A DNA stretch of 64,000 nt from an uncultured Gammaproteobacteria bacterium (GCA_947259915.1 CAMYOC010000047.1:1-64000); one strand, 5' to 3'. Numbered from the stretch's first letter, positions 9,215-17,709 are shown. The notes: generated by a model from the letters alone, not told the origin. Numbers and translations: made by a program.

Positions 9215-10735
9215 GTGGTTCTTGTGTGTATCAGTCTGACCAGCCGGATCTCGCGTTCTATTGCCATCGGCGCCGTGCTGGCCCTGGCGTCCGTCGCGGC
9301 ACCCCAGGCGTTGGCCAACGAGGGCTTTCTCGAACGGGTCGTCGCTCTGGATCACGGCGTCGACGGGCTACCGCTCAGTTTCCGTCTGGCTGATGGCGCG
9401 GGTCTGCTCGCGGTCGGGCGGCAGGACGATGTCTGGCGCTTTAGCGTGATCGCGCTGGCGGACGGTCGTGTCGTCGCCTCAGGCGTTCTTCCGGAAACGG
9501 CGTTTTTCTATGACGCCGGTGATCCACAAGGCCTTGGAGTCGACCGGATCTGTCTCCTCGATGAGCGCGGCGTGACGGTGCTGGACCCGGTCAGCGGAGA
9601 ACTGACCCGGATCGCCGATGTCGCCAGCGTCTACCACGGCAGACCGTGGCTTGGGCCATCCCATTCAGACTTTGTCCGCGATGTCGACGAAGACGGCGCC
9701 GATGTCATTCTCGTCCCGCAGTTCGATGGTTGGTTGCTGGCTCGTCGGCATGACAGCGGTTTCGACCAGTATCTGCTTAAGGTAAAACCCCGTGTGGCCG
9801 CCAGCCAGCAGTGGATTAGTTATGAACCCCGTGCCCCGCTGATCGGCGACGTGGACGATGACGGTTTGAATGATCTGGTGTTCCTCGCTGATACCGAATT
9901 CGTCACCTTCGTCCAGCGGCCGAAGGGGAACTTTTCCACACCGGGCCGACACGACCGGATCAACGCGCCGTTGGCGACCGAGGCGCAACGCGCGCGGTGG
10001 CAGCGCGAGGATGGTCAGGTGGACCAGAGCGACCTTGAAATCGAAGAGGTCGAGATCGTCCGCGACTTCGATGGCGATGGCATCCTCGATCTGTTGACCG
10101 AGAAGTCAATCAGCGAAGGCGTGTTTGATCGCCGCAGTGAATACCATCTCTATATCGGCCAAAGCGAGGGCTCGACCGTAAAATACGCGGCCGAGCCTGA
10201 TGGGAGCATTACCTCGGACGGCGTGCAATTCGCCGCACTGGTCGTGGATGTGGACGGCGACGGTCGGATGGATATCGCGACGCCCTCGACAAGGCTCGGT
10301 CTCGCCCGTGTCGTCGGCGCCCTGTTCTCGGGCCGGATCAGCGTCGATCTCGACGTATACCGGATGCGCCCGGACGGCCGTTACCCCGACGAATCCGACT
10401 ATCAGACCCGGTTCAAGGTCGAATTCGATCTGAAGACCGGTCTGTCGCGTTACCCGGCCGTGGCGATCGCCGACTTCGATGGCGACGGCGCCGCCGAATT
10501 GATGGTGCAGGAGGAAACGGACGAGCTGACGCTGTATCCGGGTCTCGCCGAGCAGCCGATGTTCGGTCAAAAAGGACAGATCCTGTCGCTCCCGCTGCCG
10601 CGGAATGGTCAGATGGTCGAGGCCAGGGATCTGGATGACGACGGCCGCTCGGATCTGCTGGTCCGCTACGGGCCGGCGGATGGTGAGAAGCGGGCTAGAG
10701 AATTACGGATCTTGTTGTCTGACGGTCCGGACTAG
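9215..10735 (+). CDS. Secreted FG-GAP/VCBS repeat protein
   Basis: The likely start is GTG 9215, with GGAG eight bases upstream; it places a clean signal peptide (AIGAVLALASVAAPQALA) at the N-terminus of a 506-residue protein. The mature part carries about six calcium-binding DxDxDG loops of the FG-GAP type, including DVDEDGADVIL, DVDDDGLNDLVF, DFDGDGILDLL, DVDGDGRMDIA, DFDGDGAAELM and DLDDDGRSDLLV. These repeats fold as an integrin-like beta propeller and usually mediate extracellular binding. No catalytic domain is seen. The ligand is unknown. The divergent sensor kinase may or may not be related to it. Confidence 0.8.
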   Translation: MVLVCISLTSRISRSIAIGAVLALASVAAPQALANEGFLERVVALDHGVDGLPLSFRLADGAGLLAVGRQDDVWRFSVIALADGRVVASGVLPETAFFYDAGDPQGLGVDRICLLDERGVTVLDPVSGELTRIADVASVYHGRPWLGPSHSDFVRDVDEDGADVILVPQFDGWLLARRHDSGFDQYLLKVKPRVAASQQWISYEPRAPLIGDVDDDGLNDLVFLADTEFVTFVQRPKGNFSTPGRHDRINAPLATEAQRARWQREDGQVDQSDLEIEEVEIVRDFDGDGILDLLTEKSISEGVFDRRSEYHLYIGQSEGSTVKYAAEPDGSITSDGVQFAALVVDVDGDGRMDIATPSTRLGLARVVGALFSGRISVDLDVYRMRPDGRYPDESDYQTRFKVEFDLKTGLSRYPAVAIADFDGDGAAELMVQEETDELTLYPGLAEQPMFGQKGQILSLPLPRNGQMVEARDLDDDGRSDLLVRYGPADGEKRARELRILLSDGPD

Positions 10736-10873
10736 CAACGGAGTGGGATACGTTGCCGCCAAAAATCTGCAGGCCACCCCATACGTATAATCCGAAGGTG
10801 GTCGGCAATGCAGCGCCGCTTTGGTGGGGTTAAACTTCCGCTTCGACAATTGGGCCAAATTAGGGAGAAGACG

Positions 10874-11485
10874 GTGAAAAACGCGATATTTTCGATGGTG
10901 ATGCTGGCGGCTTTGGGGTTCGGTAATGCCGCGGTAGCGGCAGACTACACCTGCCAGGATCTGATCTGGGGCACGTGGACGGTCGACCATCCGGAAGTCC
11001 CCAGTGCGTGTGACTCGGTCGTTGTCCGCGACGGGATCACTTACGCCAAGTTCAACACGACATTCGACCGCGAATTCAATGACGGTTCGGTCAAGCTACG
11101 CCTGGAAAAGCCGGACGGCAGCTTTGCAGTAGATACCTTTAGTCCGCCAGACGGGTTTAAAATCTCCCTGCCCGCATCAGCACTTCCGGGCGTGGTCGGT
11201 GGCGAGACGCCGTTTGCGAAGACACCGCCAGGACAAACCCCGTTCGGCAAGTTGCCAACGGGCGCCGCCCTCAGACTCTATGTCCCTGAGGGAGAGGTGT
11301 TCACGCTGCCCGTCGAAGAGGTTGTGGTAGTCGAAGAGGTAGTCGAAGTGGAGCCCTACGTCGCACCCGAACCGGCACCGGCCATGCTGCCTTCCACGGC
11401 CAGCCAGCTGCCGCTGGTCGGTCTTCTCGGCGGTATCTTTGTGCTGCTGGGAGGCGCGCTCGCAGGCCTGCGCCGCCGCTTCTGA
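10874..11485 (+). CDS. Secreted protein with C-terminal LPxT-like membrane anchor
   Basis: GTG 10874 with GGGAG six bases upstream begins a signal peptide (MLAALGFGNAAVAA), giving a 203-residue protein. The middle has a short repeat (TPFAKTPPGQTPFGKLP) and a Val/Glu-rich spacer (EEVVVVEEVVEVEPYV). The C-terminus is tripartite: LPSTASQLPL, a hydrophobic segment, and the basic end LRRRF. That is the layout of sorting signals such as LPxTG and PEP-CTERM; here the motif is closest to LPxTxS. The protein may be held in a membrane and later processed by a sortase-like enzyme. No sortase gene is in the window. The folded domain is unrecognised. Confidence 0.7.
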   Translation: MKNAIFSMVMLAALGFGNAAVAADYTCQDLIWGTWTVDHPEVPSACDSVVVRDGITYAKFNTTFDREFNDGSVKLRLEKPDGSFAVDTFSPPDGFKISLPASALPGVVGGETPFAKTPPGQTPFGKLPTGAALRLYVPEGEVFTLPVEEVVVVEEVVEVEPYVAPEPAPAMLPSTASQLPLVGLLGGIFVLLGGALAGLRRRF

Positions 11486-11510
11486 GAGACACTTCAGGAT
11501 TGCAGGAAGA

Positions 11511-11538
11511 CGGGGCTCTCATGGGCCCCGTTTTTTTT
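11511..11538 (+). terminator. Rho-independent terminator after the anchored secreted protein
   Basis: CGGGGC and GCCCCG form a GC-only stem around a short loop, followed directly by eight T residues. It lies 25 bases after the stop codon at 11485. Confidence 0.85.
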
Positions 11539-11642
11539 GTGGAGCGACACTGCCAGAGGTCAACGGGTGCCGGGGTGCCGGCGCTCCACTGCTGTGTTCT
11601 CTGCAGGCAGGCCCTCTGCCCAATGGTGATCGCAACAGCCGA

Positions 11643-12035
11643 TCAGGCACAGCACGCCGCGCTTTGCGTCTTCGGTGCATCATCCACGATCTGGTACCAC
11701 TCCCAACGCTCGCCGTCCGGCCCCACCGACCAGATCTTGTCCTGCTCGGCATGACAACAGACACCTGTCGCCCTGGCGGTGGCGGCGAGACCTTCCGACT
11801 GTAGCCGTTCGACAGCTTTGTCGAGATCGGGTTTGTCGAATACCTCCACACCCAGATGGTTGATCCGCTCTGAAGCCGCCGGATTTTCAAACAACACCAG
11901 TTTCAGAGGCGGCTCGTCGAGCGAGAAGTTGGCATATCCGGGTCGCTGCTTGTGGGGTTTGGCTCCGAACAGACGACTGTAATAGCTCACTGCCTGATCA
12001 AGATTGCTGACATTTAGGGCGAGTTGCAGACGCAT
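11643..12035 (-). CDS. arsI: ArsI/CadI-type vicinal oxygen chelate metalloenzyme (C-As lyase family)
   Basis: A 130-residue glyoxalase-fold protein. ArsI removes the methyl or aryl group from trivalent organoarsenicals using non-haem Fe(II) and oxygen. The signature is clear: NVSNLDQAVSYYSRLFG at the N-terminus, the vicinal cysteine pair in GVCCHAEQDK that binds As(III), and GPDGERWEWY near the C-terminus holding the expected Glu metal ligand. INHLGVEV supplies a His ligand. A second Cys pair lies at the end (SAACCA). The start is ATG 12035 with GGAGA seven bases upstream. It is divergent from an ArsR repressor, which fits arsenic control. CadI-like cadmium-induced proteins share this fold, so substrate is inferred. 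Confidence 0.85.
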   Translation of the reverse strand: MRLQLALNVSNLDQAVSYYSRLFGAKPHKQRPGYANFSLDEPPLKLVLFENPAASERINHLGVEVFDKPDLDKAVERLQSEGLAATARATGVCCHAEQDKIWSVGPDGERWEWYQIVDDAPKTQSAACCA

Positions 12036-12046
12036 GGCGTGTCTCC

Positions 12047-12070
12047 ATATATCGATGAATGTCGATATAT
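12047..12070. promoter_or_regulatory. Palindrome 1 in the arsI/arsR divergent region
   Basis: ATATATCGA and TCGATATAT are perfect 9-bp inverted repeats separated by six bases. It lies directly upstream of the arsI ribosome site. Probable ArsR operator. Confidence 0.65.
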
Positions 12071-12096
12071 ATAGAATATACATTGACGGATGTCAA
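12068..12096 (-). promoter_or_regulatory. Sigma70-type promoter of arsI
   Basis: On the minus strand TTGACA (12096-12091) is followed after exactly 17 bases by TATATA (12073-12068). The -35 box lies inside the palindrome at 12082-12097, and the palindrome at 12047-12070 covers the -10 edge and start region. This is the arrangement expected for repression by an ArsR-family dimer. Confidence 0.7.
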
Positions 12097-12097
12097 T
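12082..12097. promoter_or_regulatory. Palindrome 2 in the arsI/arsR divergent region
   Basis: ATTGAC and GTCAAT form a perfect inverted repeat around GGAT. It overlaps the arsI -35 box and abuts a perfect TATAAT at 12097-12102 that could be the -10 box of arsR. Its sequence differs from palindrome 1, so one protein may not bind both equally. Confidence 0.6.
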
Positions 12098-12107
12098 ATA
12101 ATTGGCG

Positions 12108-12458
12108 ATGATAGACAGCATGCCAAAACGCGACAAACCCCAGGGATGCTGCCCGATCAGGGACGTCCGGCCCTTGCCCAAGGCGCATAGCCGGCGGTTG
12201 GCCGCGATGCTAAAGGCACTCTCCGACCCGACCCGGATGGAGATATTGCGCATCGTGGCGGCGCAGCCCGGGCCGGTCTGCGCCTGCGATATCGTCGACC
12301 GGTTCAAGCTGTCCCAGCCGACCATCTCGCACCATCTGAAAACCCTCAGCAAGGCGGGCCTGTTGATCAGTCGCCGCTCCGGTCTGTGGCGTTTCTACAC
12401 GCCGGACCCGGACGGGCTCGACAGGATCACCGAATTACGATCGCTGATTTCGGGCTGA
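12108..12458 (+). CDS. arsR: ArsR/SmtB-family metalloregulator
   Basis: A winged-helix repressor of about 116 residues. The core runs LAAMLKALSDPTRMEILRIVA, then the metal-site helix PVCACDIVDRF, then the recognition helix LSQPTISHHLKTLSKAGLL and the wing SRRSGLWRFYTPD. The Cys-x-Cys in VCACD matches the As(III) site of ArsR-type sensors, and a further pair at the N-terminus (GCCPI) could give a third thiolate. As(III) binding should release it from the divergent arsI promoter. The start is uncertain: ATG 12108 and ATG 12120 are both possible and neither has a ribosome site. With TATAAT at 12097 the message may be nearly leaderless. Confidence 0.88.
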   Translation: MIDSMPKRDKPQGCCPIRDVRPLPKAHSRRLAAMLKALSDPTRMEILRIVAAQPGPVCACDIVDRFKLSQPTISHHLKTLSKAGLLISRRSGLWRFYTPDPDGLDRITELRSLISG

Positions 12459-12491
12459 GCGGGATCGCACGTCCATGTCCGGAGCAGGCCC

Positions 12492-13169
12492 ATGATCGAC
12501 CTGGAGACAAACACGACGAGACGGCGTGCATTGAACGATCTGTGCATCCTTGCGCTCGTGTTCTGGAGTGTCTGGTCGCTGCGCTTCGTCGGTGTCGCGA
12601 ATATCGGGCTTTGGTCAATGCTGGCCGGCGTGGGAACCGGCGCGATATTGCTGGCGCTGCGCAAGGGGTCCTGGCGCGAGCTCGGTTTACGTGCCGGCGG
12701 CGACACGCGTTTCGTATTGAGCCGAGCCGCCGAATTCATGCTCCTGACGCTGGTCACCGGAGGCGCGGTGATGGGTATTGCCACAGCGCTGGGTTATCCG
12801 CCGAGTCAGTCCACGGTACTCACACAACAGCCGGACACGCTTGCCGGCTTTGTTCTCGATATCGTGTTCGGCGTCTGGATCGGCGCGGCGATCGGCGAGG
12901 AGGTCTTCTTCCGCGGATTCCTGTTGAGCAAGTTCACAACGCTGTTCGGTGGCGGGCGCCGGGCCCTGACACTGGCGGTGATCGCACAGGCCATCTGGTT
13001 TGGTGCCGGCCACGCCTCGCAGGGTGTCAGCGGCATGATCATGACGGGTACCATCGGTGCCGTCCTCGGCGTGTTCTACGTGACCCGAGCCCGCCGCGCG
13101 CTGATCCCTCTGATCATCGGTCACGGGATGTTCGACACGGTGGCTCTGACGATCAACTTTTTTGGTTGA
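12492..13169 (+). CDS. CPBP-family intramembrane metalloprotease
   Basis: A 225-residue polytopic membrane protein of the CAAX protease/bacteriocin-processing family. It has the three family motifs in order: EEVFFRGFLL (Glu-Glu and Arg), FGAGHAS (His) and HGMFDT (His). These line the intramembrane active site in relatives such as Rce1. Six or seven hydrophobic segments are visible. The start is ATG 12492 with GGAGCAGG upstream. It lies 33 bases after arsR on the same strand and may share its transcript, but a role in arsenic handling is not established for this family. Substrate unknown. Confidence 0.88.
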   Translation: MIDLETNTTRRRALNDLCILALVFWSVWSLRFVGVANIGLWSMLAGVGTGAILLALRKGSWRELGLRAGGDTRFVLSRAAEFMLLTLVTGGAVMGIATALGYPPSQSTVLTQQPDTLAGFVLDIVFGVWIGAAIGEEVFFRGFLLSKFTTLFGGGRRALTLAVIAQAIWFGAGHASQGVSGMIMTGTIGAVLGVFYVTRARRALIPLIIGHGMFDTVALTINFFG

Positions 13170-13620
13170 TCGTTCCGACCGACCCCTCGCGCCTCAAGCT
13201 CAACCTCTGGCTATTACCAGGTACTAATTTAGACCCGGCGGTTATTGGCATGAAAACTGCGGACACCATCCCTGAAAACGCCCAATCGGCAGCAACCGGC
13301 ACTAAGTAACCGAGTCAGGCACAAGGCCCCGACTGACCGGGAATCGGAAAAAGCTACATGTGCAATTTTCTTTGCAGCGGACAATATGATCCCGGATGAT
13401 GAATAACCGCAGGCGAACTGTTTTTTGGTACGTATCACGTTTGTCCGCGTCCGAACCAATGTCCGTCGCCCGGCAGACGCCGATGCTCGTCAACACCTTC
13501 CATTCGTTGTTGACTTATCACACCGGGAACCGCATTACTGCGGTCATGACAAACTGTCACCGAGCGCCGGACCCCTTGGGCTCAAATAAGACACCCGGCT
13601 GGTTTTAGCAGGAGACAAAC
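13170..13620. other. Intergenic region with no recognised feature
   Basis: About 450 bases with lower GC than the surroundings. I found no convincing coding frame, tRNA-like fold or terminator. The end carries the AGGAG ribosome site of the DUF4197 gene. Confidence 0.4.
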
Positions 13621-14382
13621 ATGCGTAACCACACCTTTTTAAAATCTGTCTGGCCCATAGCGGGCGCGTTGCTCTGTCTCTTCAGCCTGTTATTCACAAC
13701 ACAGGCCACGGCCGGGATATGGGACGACGCGAAAAAGATGCTGGGCAGCGATGACAAGACTGCCACGGACAGCGCATCGCTGACCGACGATCAGATCGGT
13801 GCGGGTTTGAAAGAAGCGCTCACAGTAGGTACCGGGCGGGTGGTCGAGCAGCTCGGTACAGTGGGCGGGTTCAGCGCCGACCCCAGCATTCACATACCGC
13901 TGCCGGACAGCCTGAAGAGCGTGCAGTCGACGTTGGGCAAGGTCGGCATGTCGTCGACCTTCGACGACCTCGAGCTGCGGCTGAACGAGGCGGCCGAGCT
14001 GGCTACACCCAAGGCCAAGGCGCTGTTCATGTCCGCTATCCAGGACATGACGCTGGACGACGTCCGCGCGATCTACTCAGGTCCCGATGACGCGGCGACA
14101 CAATACTTCCGTGAAAAGATGTCCGGGCCGCTGGCGGTAGAGATGGCACCCGTGGTGGACGCCAGTCTCGGCGAGGTCGGCGCGGTACAGAGCTATGACA
14201 CGATCATGGACCAGTACAACGGCCTGCCATTCGTGCCGCCGGTGGATGCCGATCTGACCGGCTATGTCGTGGACAAGGGCATGGACGGCATCTTCCACTA
14301 CCTCGCACAAGAGGAGGCAGCGATCCGGACCGATCCGGTGGCCCGGTCAACGGATCTGCTAAAGAAGGTGTTCGGTCGCTAG
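13621..14382 (+). CDS. DUF4197 family secreted protein
   Basis: A 253-residue protein with a signal peptide (LLCLFSLLFTTQATAGI) and one DUF4197 domain covering nearly the whole mature chain. Recognisable stretches are LTDDQIGAGLKEALTVGTGRVV, then IHIPLPDSLKSVQSTLGKVG, the helix ELRLNEAAELATPKAKALF and the end GMDGIFHYLAQEEAAIRTDP. The domain is common in Proteobacteria and Bacteroidetes but has no assigned activity. The start follows AGGAG. It stands apart from both neighbours by long spacers, so it is probably transcribed alone. Confidence 0.85.
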   Translation: MRNHTFLKSVWPIAGALLCLFSLLFTTQATAGIWDDAKKMLGSDDKTATDSASLTDDQIGAGLKEALTVGTGRVVEQLGTVGGFSADPSIHIPLPDSLKSVQSTLGKVGMSSTFDDLELRLNEAAELATPKAKALFMSAIQDMTLDDVRAIYSGPDDAATQYFREKMSGPLAVEMAPVVDASLGEVGAVQSYDTIMDQYNGLPFVPPVDADLTGYVVDKGMDGIFHYLAQEEAAIRTDPVARSTDLLKKVFGR

Positions 14383-14571
14383 CGGCTTTGGCGCCCTACC
14401 GTTCGATCAAAGCAGATCCATCAGCAGCGGCATCACGAACATCTTGATCAGGGTAGTCAAAAAAGCGGGTGTTTGTCTGCCGGCACGCGTATGGTGCGAG
14501 CTCGTGCTGAGCGGCCTGGTCCGTGCAGCCCAACCATTAGAACGATAATTTCCATTCCGGGGAGAGAAGAG

Positions 14572-15075
14572 ATGACAACACCGATAAGCCGCATTTCAGG
14601 ACGTCGTTTGACAGCGACTTTGTCCATCGCGCTGCTGGGCGCACTGATGCAGCCCGCCATCGTGCTGGCCGACACGGCAGCCGAGATCAAGGCGGAGATC
14701 GTCAATTCCAATGCCTATGTCAGAAAGAACCTCAAAGACATGGATGGCGGTATATCCAGCAAAGGCTCGCTGCAGTTCTGGTCCAGCGGCGGACTGGTGC
14801 AGAACGTGGCGGCCAATTCCCCAGTGGCCACCTATGAAAGTTTCTCGCTGACGCCGAAACATATCCAGGTGGTGGTCATTGAAGAGGGCAAGTCGGCCGT
14901 GGCGATGTATTACGCAGAGGGCTCCTTCCACGAGAAGGGAAACAAGCCGGTGGCCCACTATATGACCCGGATCACCGAGGTCTACGTCAAGGAAGGCGGC
15001 AAGTGGAAGACGCGGGCCGCCCACTACTCGCCGATCGCAGCGGGCAGCGGCACCAACCAGACCGCCATCGACTAG
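14572..15075 (+). CDS. Secreted SnoaL/DUF4440-like protein
   Basis: ATG 14572 follows a strong GGGGAGAG site and opens a signal peptide (LSIALLGALMQPAIVLA), giving 167 residues. The mature part has the NTF2-like cone pattern: an N-terminal helix, then strands ending HYMTRITEVYVKEGGKWKTRAAHYSPI, which is the usual C-terminal signature of the SnoaL/DUF4440 group. These proteins often bind small hydrophobic ligands or act as simple hydrolases or isomerases; none of the residues fixes an activity here. A strong terminator follows. Confidence 0.7.
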   Translation: MTTPISRISGRRLTATLSIALLGALMQPAIVLADTAAEIKAEIVNSNAYVRKNLKDMDGGISSKGSLQFWSSGGLVQNVAANSPVATYESFSLTPKHIQVVVIEEGKSAVAMYYAEGSFHEKGNKPVAHYMTRITEVYVKEGGKWKTRAAHYSPIAAGSGTNQTAID

Positions 15076-15127
15076 CCGGCTGAGGAATATGGACTCCGGT
15101 TTCGCCCGGAGTCATTGATTGAGAAAT

Positions 15128-15163
15128 AGCGACGCGTGATCCGTCACGCGTCGCTGTTTTTTT
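15128..15163 (+). terminator. Strong rho-independent terminator
   Basis: A perfect 12-bp stem (AGCGACGCGTGA with its complement) around the loop TCCG, then G and seven T. A second perfect stem (GACTCCGG) without a T-run lies just before it, around 15090-15113, so the two may act together behind the SnoaL-like gene. Confidence 0.9.
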
Positions 15164-15270
15164 GGAGAAATGCTGGCCCGATGCGAAGTCCGGGCTGGCT
15201 TTCGACCTGCCCGCATGACCGGCCCCACTCGGTCACCGGTCAGGGACTGAAGTGAGCGGTGCCCGGATTG

Positions 15271-15543
15271 TCAGTCGAGGAGCGCCGAGACCTTCTTCTT
15301 CATCTGCTCGGCCTTGTCCCCGCTGGCGTCCATCAGATCCGCCAGATAACTACGCCCCTGCGCGACCTTTTCCTTGAGGTCGTTGATCCGGCCCCAGAGC
15401 TCTTTGTCCAACTCGGCATCAGCGGCGTCGGCCTGGGCCTCCGCCAGCCGCGCTTTCGCCTTGGCCTCGGAGGCCTCCAGCTCTGCATTCCAGCTGTCGA
15501 GTTGCTTTTCGATCTTGTCTTTCAACAGTTTGCTCAGGTCCAT
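15271..15543 (-). CDS. Small coiled-coil protein
   Basis: A 90-residue cytoplasmic protein, almost all charged helix, with heptad-like Leu/Ala spacing from KLLKDKIEKQLDSWNAELEA through VAQGRSYLADLMDAS. It has no Cys or signal peptide. It resembles short stress-related coiled-coil proteins of the sll1863 type, but that match rests on composition and length. GGGAG lies seven bases upstream of the ATG, supporting translation. Confidence 0.65.
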   Translation of the reverse strand: MDLSKLLKDKIEKQLDSWNAELEASEAKAKARLAEAQADAADAELDKELWGRINDLKEKVAQGRSYLADLMDASGDKAEQMKKKVSALLD

Positions 15544-15699
15544 TCTTTAACTCCCAAACGGTTGGCCTGACCTGAGTATAGTGTACTGCTGCGCTGCAGC
15601 AACCATGCTTCACAAAGCCGCCGGCCGGACCCGGTGTGACCCAAACCCCGACCGGAGCAGTCGGTATACTGATTCCCCCGCTCCGCCGGCAGTTGAAGC

Positions 15700-16590
15700 A
15701 TGCCCCACAGCCGATCAGGCCCTTCCCCCGCCAGGACGGCTTTACTGACCGGATTCGCGGTGATCGCCTTCGCCGCCAACTCATTGCTGTGTCGGCTGGC
15801 GCTGGGACAGCAGATGATCGACGCGGCCAGTTTTACCACCATCCGGGTCGTCTCGGGTGCGGTGGTGCTGGCCCTGATCATGCTACCGCGCTGGCGTGTC
15901 TGCGGTCGCGCCCCTGCGGACTGGCGCATGGTGACCATGCTGTCCACCTACATGGTGTTCTTCTCGTTCGCCTATCTGTCGCTGAGCGTCGGCACCGGTG
16001 CGCTGGTGTTGTTCGGTTCCGTGCAGTTGGCCATGTTCATGGCCGGGATACGCGGCGGTGAATATTTCGCGCCGCTGTCCTGGGTGGGACTGACGCTCGC
16101 CATCCTCGGCCTGATCTATCTTGTCTGGCCCGGCGTAAGCGCGCCGGATCCGTTTGGCGCGATGCTGATGACAATCGCGGGTCTGGGCTGGGCGTTCTAT
16201 TCGCTGCTGGGCCGCGGCGTTACCGATCCGGTGGAATCCACCGCCAACAACTTTATCTTCTCGGTGCCGTTGGTGATCGTGATCAGCGTGGTGTTCGCGG
16301 GTGACTTCCATGGCAGCTGGCCGGGCGTCTTTTGGGCAGTCGTGTCGGGTGCGCTGGCCTCGGGGCTGGGCTACGTGATGTGGTACGCCGCGCTCAAGGG
16401 GCTGACCGCGACCCGCGCCGCAACGGTGCAATTATCGGTACCGGTGATCCCGGCCCTGGGCGGGGTCGTGCTGCTGTCCGAGCCGATCACGCTGCGTCTG
16501 GTGCTGGCATCGATCGCCACGCTGGGCGGCGTCGCCATGGTGCTCGCACAACGGGCCAGACCGGCGGATTTGCCGAGACGCAGCGACTGA
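15700..16590 (+). CDS. EamA/DMT-superfamily transporter
   Basis: A 296-residue inner membrane protein with ten hydrophobic segments arranged as two EamA repeats, each of five. The first runs from LLTGFAVIAFAANSLLCRLAL, the second starts around LMTIAGLGWAFYSLLGRG. The second repeat ends with the typical LSVPVIPALGGVVLLSEPITLRLVLA. Members export amino acids, nucleobases or other metabolites; no residue pattern indicates which. It converges on the CBS protein gene. Confidence 0.9.
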   Translation: MPHSRSGPSPARTALLTGFAVIAFAANSLLCRLALGQQMIDAASFTTIRVVSGAVVLALIMLPRWRVCGRAPADWRMVTMLSTYMVFFSFAYLSLSVGTGALVLFGSVQLAMFMAGIRGGEYFAPLSWVGLTLAILGLIYLVWPGVSAPDPFGAMLMTIAGLGWAFYSLLGRGVTDPVESTANNFIFSVPLVIVISVVFAGDFHGSWPGVFWAVVSGALASGLGYVMWYAALKGLTATRAATVQLSVPVIPALGGVVLLSEPITLRLVLASIATLGGVAMVLAQRARPADLPRRSD

Positions 16591-16619
16591 CGTTCGGGTC
16601 CACCCGGACCGGGGCATCT

Positions 16620-17048
16620 TCAGCTGTGGATATAGCTCTCGAGCTGCTCGATCGTTTCCTGCTGATCGGAGATGATGGCCTTGACCAGGTCACCGATCGA
16701 GATCATGCCGACGAGATCGCCTTTGTCTTCGACCGGCAGATGGCGGATGCGCTCCTCGGTCATCCGCTTCATGCAGGTCTCGACCGTCTCCTCCGGGTGC
16801 GCATAGACGACTTCGGTGCTCATGATTTCCCGCACCGGTGTGTCCCGGGCCGTGCGTCCTTTTAGCAGCACCTTGCGCGCATAGTCACGCTCGGAGACCA
16901 CGCCGGCGACCTTGTCTTCCTTCATCACCACAAGGGCCCCGACTTCCCTCAGCGCCATTTCCGTCAGCGCGTCGTAGACCAGCTGGTCCGGATCGACGGA
17001 CCAGATCTGGCCCGGCTTGGATTGCAGTAGTTGTCTGACTGTTTTCAT
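16620..17048 (-). CDS. Two-CBS-domain protein
   Basis: A 142-residue protein consisting of a tandem pair of CBS domains (a Bateman module). The repeats are visible as VYDALTEMALREVGALVVMKEDKVAGVVSERD and VETCMKRMTEERIRHLPVEDKGDLVGMISIGDLV. Such modules bind adenosyl nucleotides or NAD and usually control a partner enzyme or channel. There is no fused effector. ATG 17048 is chosen because sequence upstream of it is not protein-like; the ribosome site is weak. Confidence 0.88.
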   Translation of the reverse strand: MKTVRQLLQSKPGQIWSVDPDQLVYDALTEMALREVGALVVMKEDKVAGVVSERDYARKVLLKGRTARDTPVREIMSTEVVYAHPEETVETCMKRMTEERIRHLPVEDKGDLVGMISIGDLVKAIISDQQETIEQLESYIHS

Positions 17049-17316
17049 TGCAGTTCTTTTCAGTTCGTTTCGGTAGGGGCAAAGACTACCCCCTCCGCGG
17101 GCAAAAAGCATGGTTTCAGTGTATGCGAGACAATCTGCCGCAAGCGCGCAGCTGCCAGTGCATCCGGTGCCAGGCAAGACCCGCCTGCCACCTCACGCAG
17201 CAACGGAAGCTCTTGATTTAAATAGATTTTGAAAAATGATGCATCCAATCGGGTGACTGCCAGCATCTGCTTATTGAACGGGTCGATAGCCGATCCGCCG
17301 CAATGAGGACACTGTT

Positions 17317-17709
17317 ATGGACCCTGCTGTTGCCGACATCGTCATGGACCCCCCGCTTATGAACATCGAGTGGGTGCCGATCGTGATGTTTATTTCGCTC
17401 GCGCTGGTCGCGGTATTGTTCTTCTACTTCCGCTTCCGCACCCGCCGGGAAATGCAGCAAACCGTCCGCGCGGCCCTCGACAAGGGCGCGGAACTGTCGC
17501 CGGAGCTATTACAGCAGCTGGGCGAGCCGCAGCGACCCAAAAATGCGGATATGAGACGGGGCATTCTCGGCGTCTTTCTCGGCATCGCCTTCGGCGCCTT
17601 CGGCGTCCTGCTGGGCGAAGAGGACGCGGTGCGGCCGATGCTGGCCATCGGCGCCTTCCCTTTGCTGGTCGGCGTTGCATACTTGGGGCTGTGGAAGTTT
17701 CGTGAGTAA
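17317..17709 (+). CDS. DUF6249 family small membrane protein
   Basis: A 130-residue protein with one N-terminal membrane segment (VPIVMFISLALVAVLFFYF), a charged linker (RTRREMQQTVRAALDKG, LSPELLQQLGEPQRP) and two C-terminal segments. This order and the linker motif match DUF6249 proteins, which very often precede an ECF-type sigma factor and its anti-sigma partner, as here. It is the first gene of a three-gene operon. Function unknown, but a role in membrane sensing for the sigma pair is plausible. Confidence 0.8.
   Translation: MDPAVADIVMDPPLMNIEWVPIVMFISLALVAVLFFYFRFRTRREMQQTVRAALDKGAELSPELLQQLGEPQRPKNADMRRGILGVFLGIAFGAFGVLLGEEDAVRPMLAIGAFPLLVGVAYLGLWKFRE

Noticed and set aside
16592-16612. 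Possible terminator between the EamA and CBS genes
   Set aside because: GGTCC and GGACC can pair but the stem is only five bases and there is no T-run on either strand.
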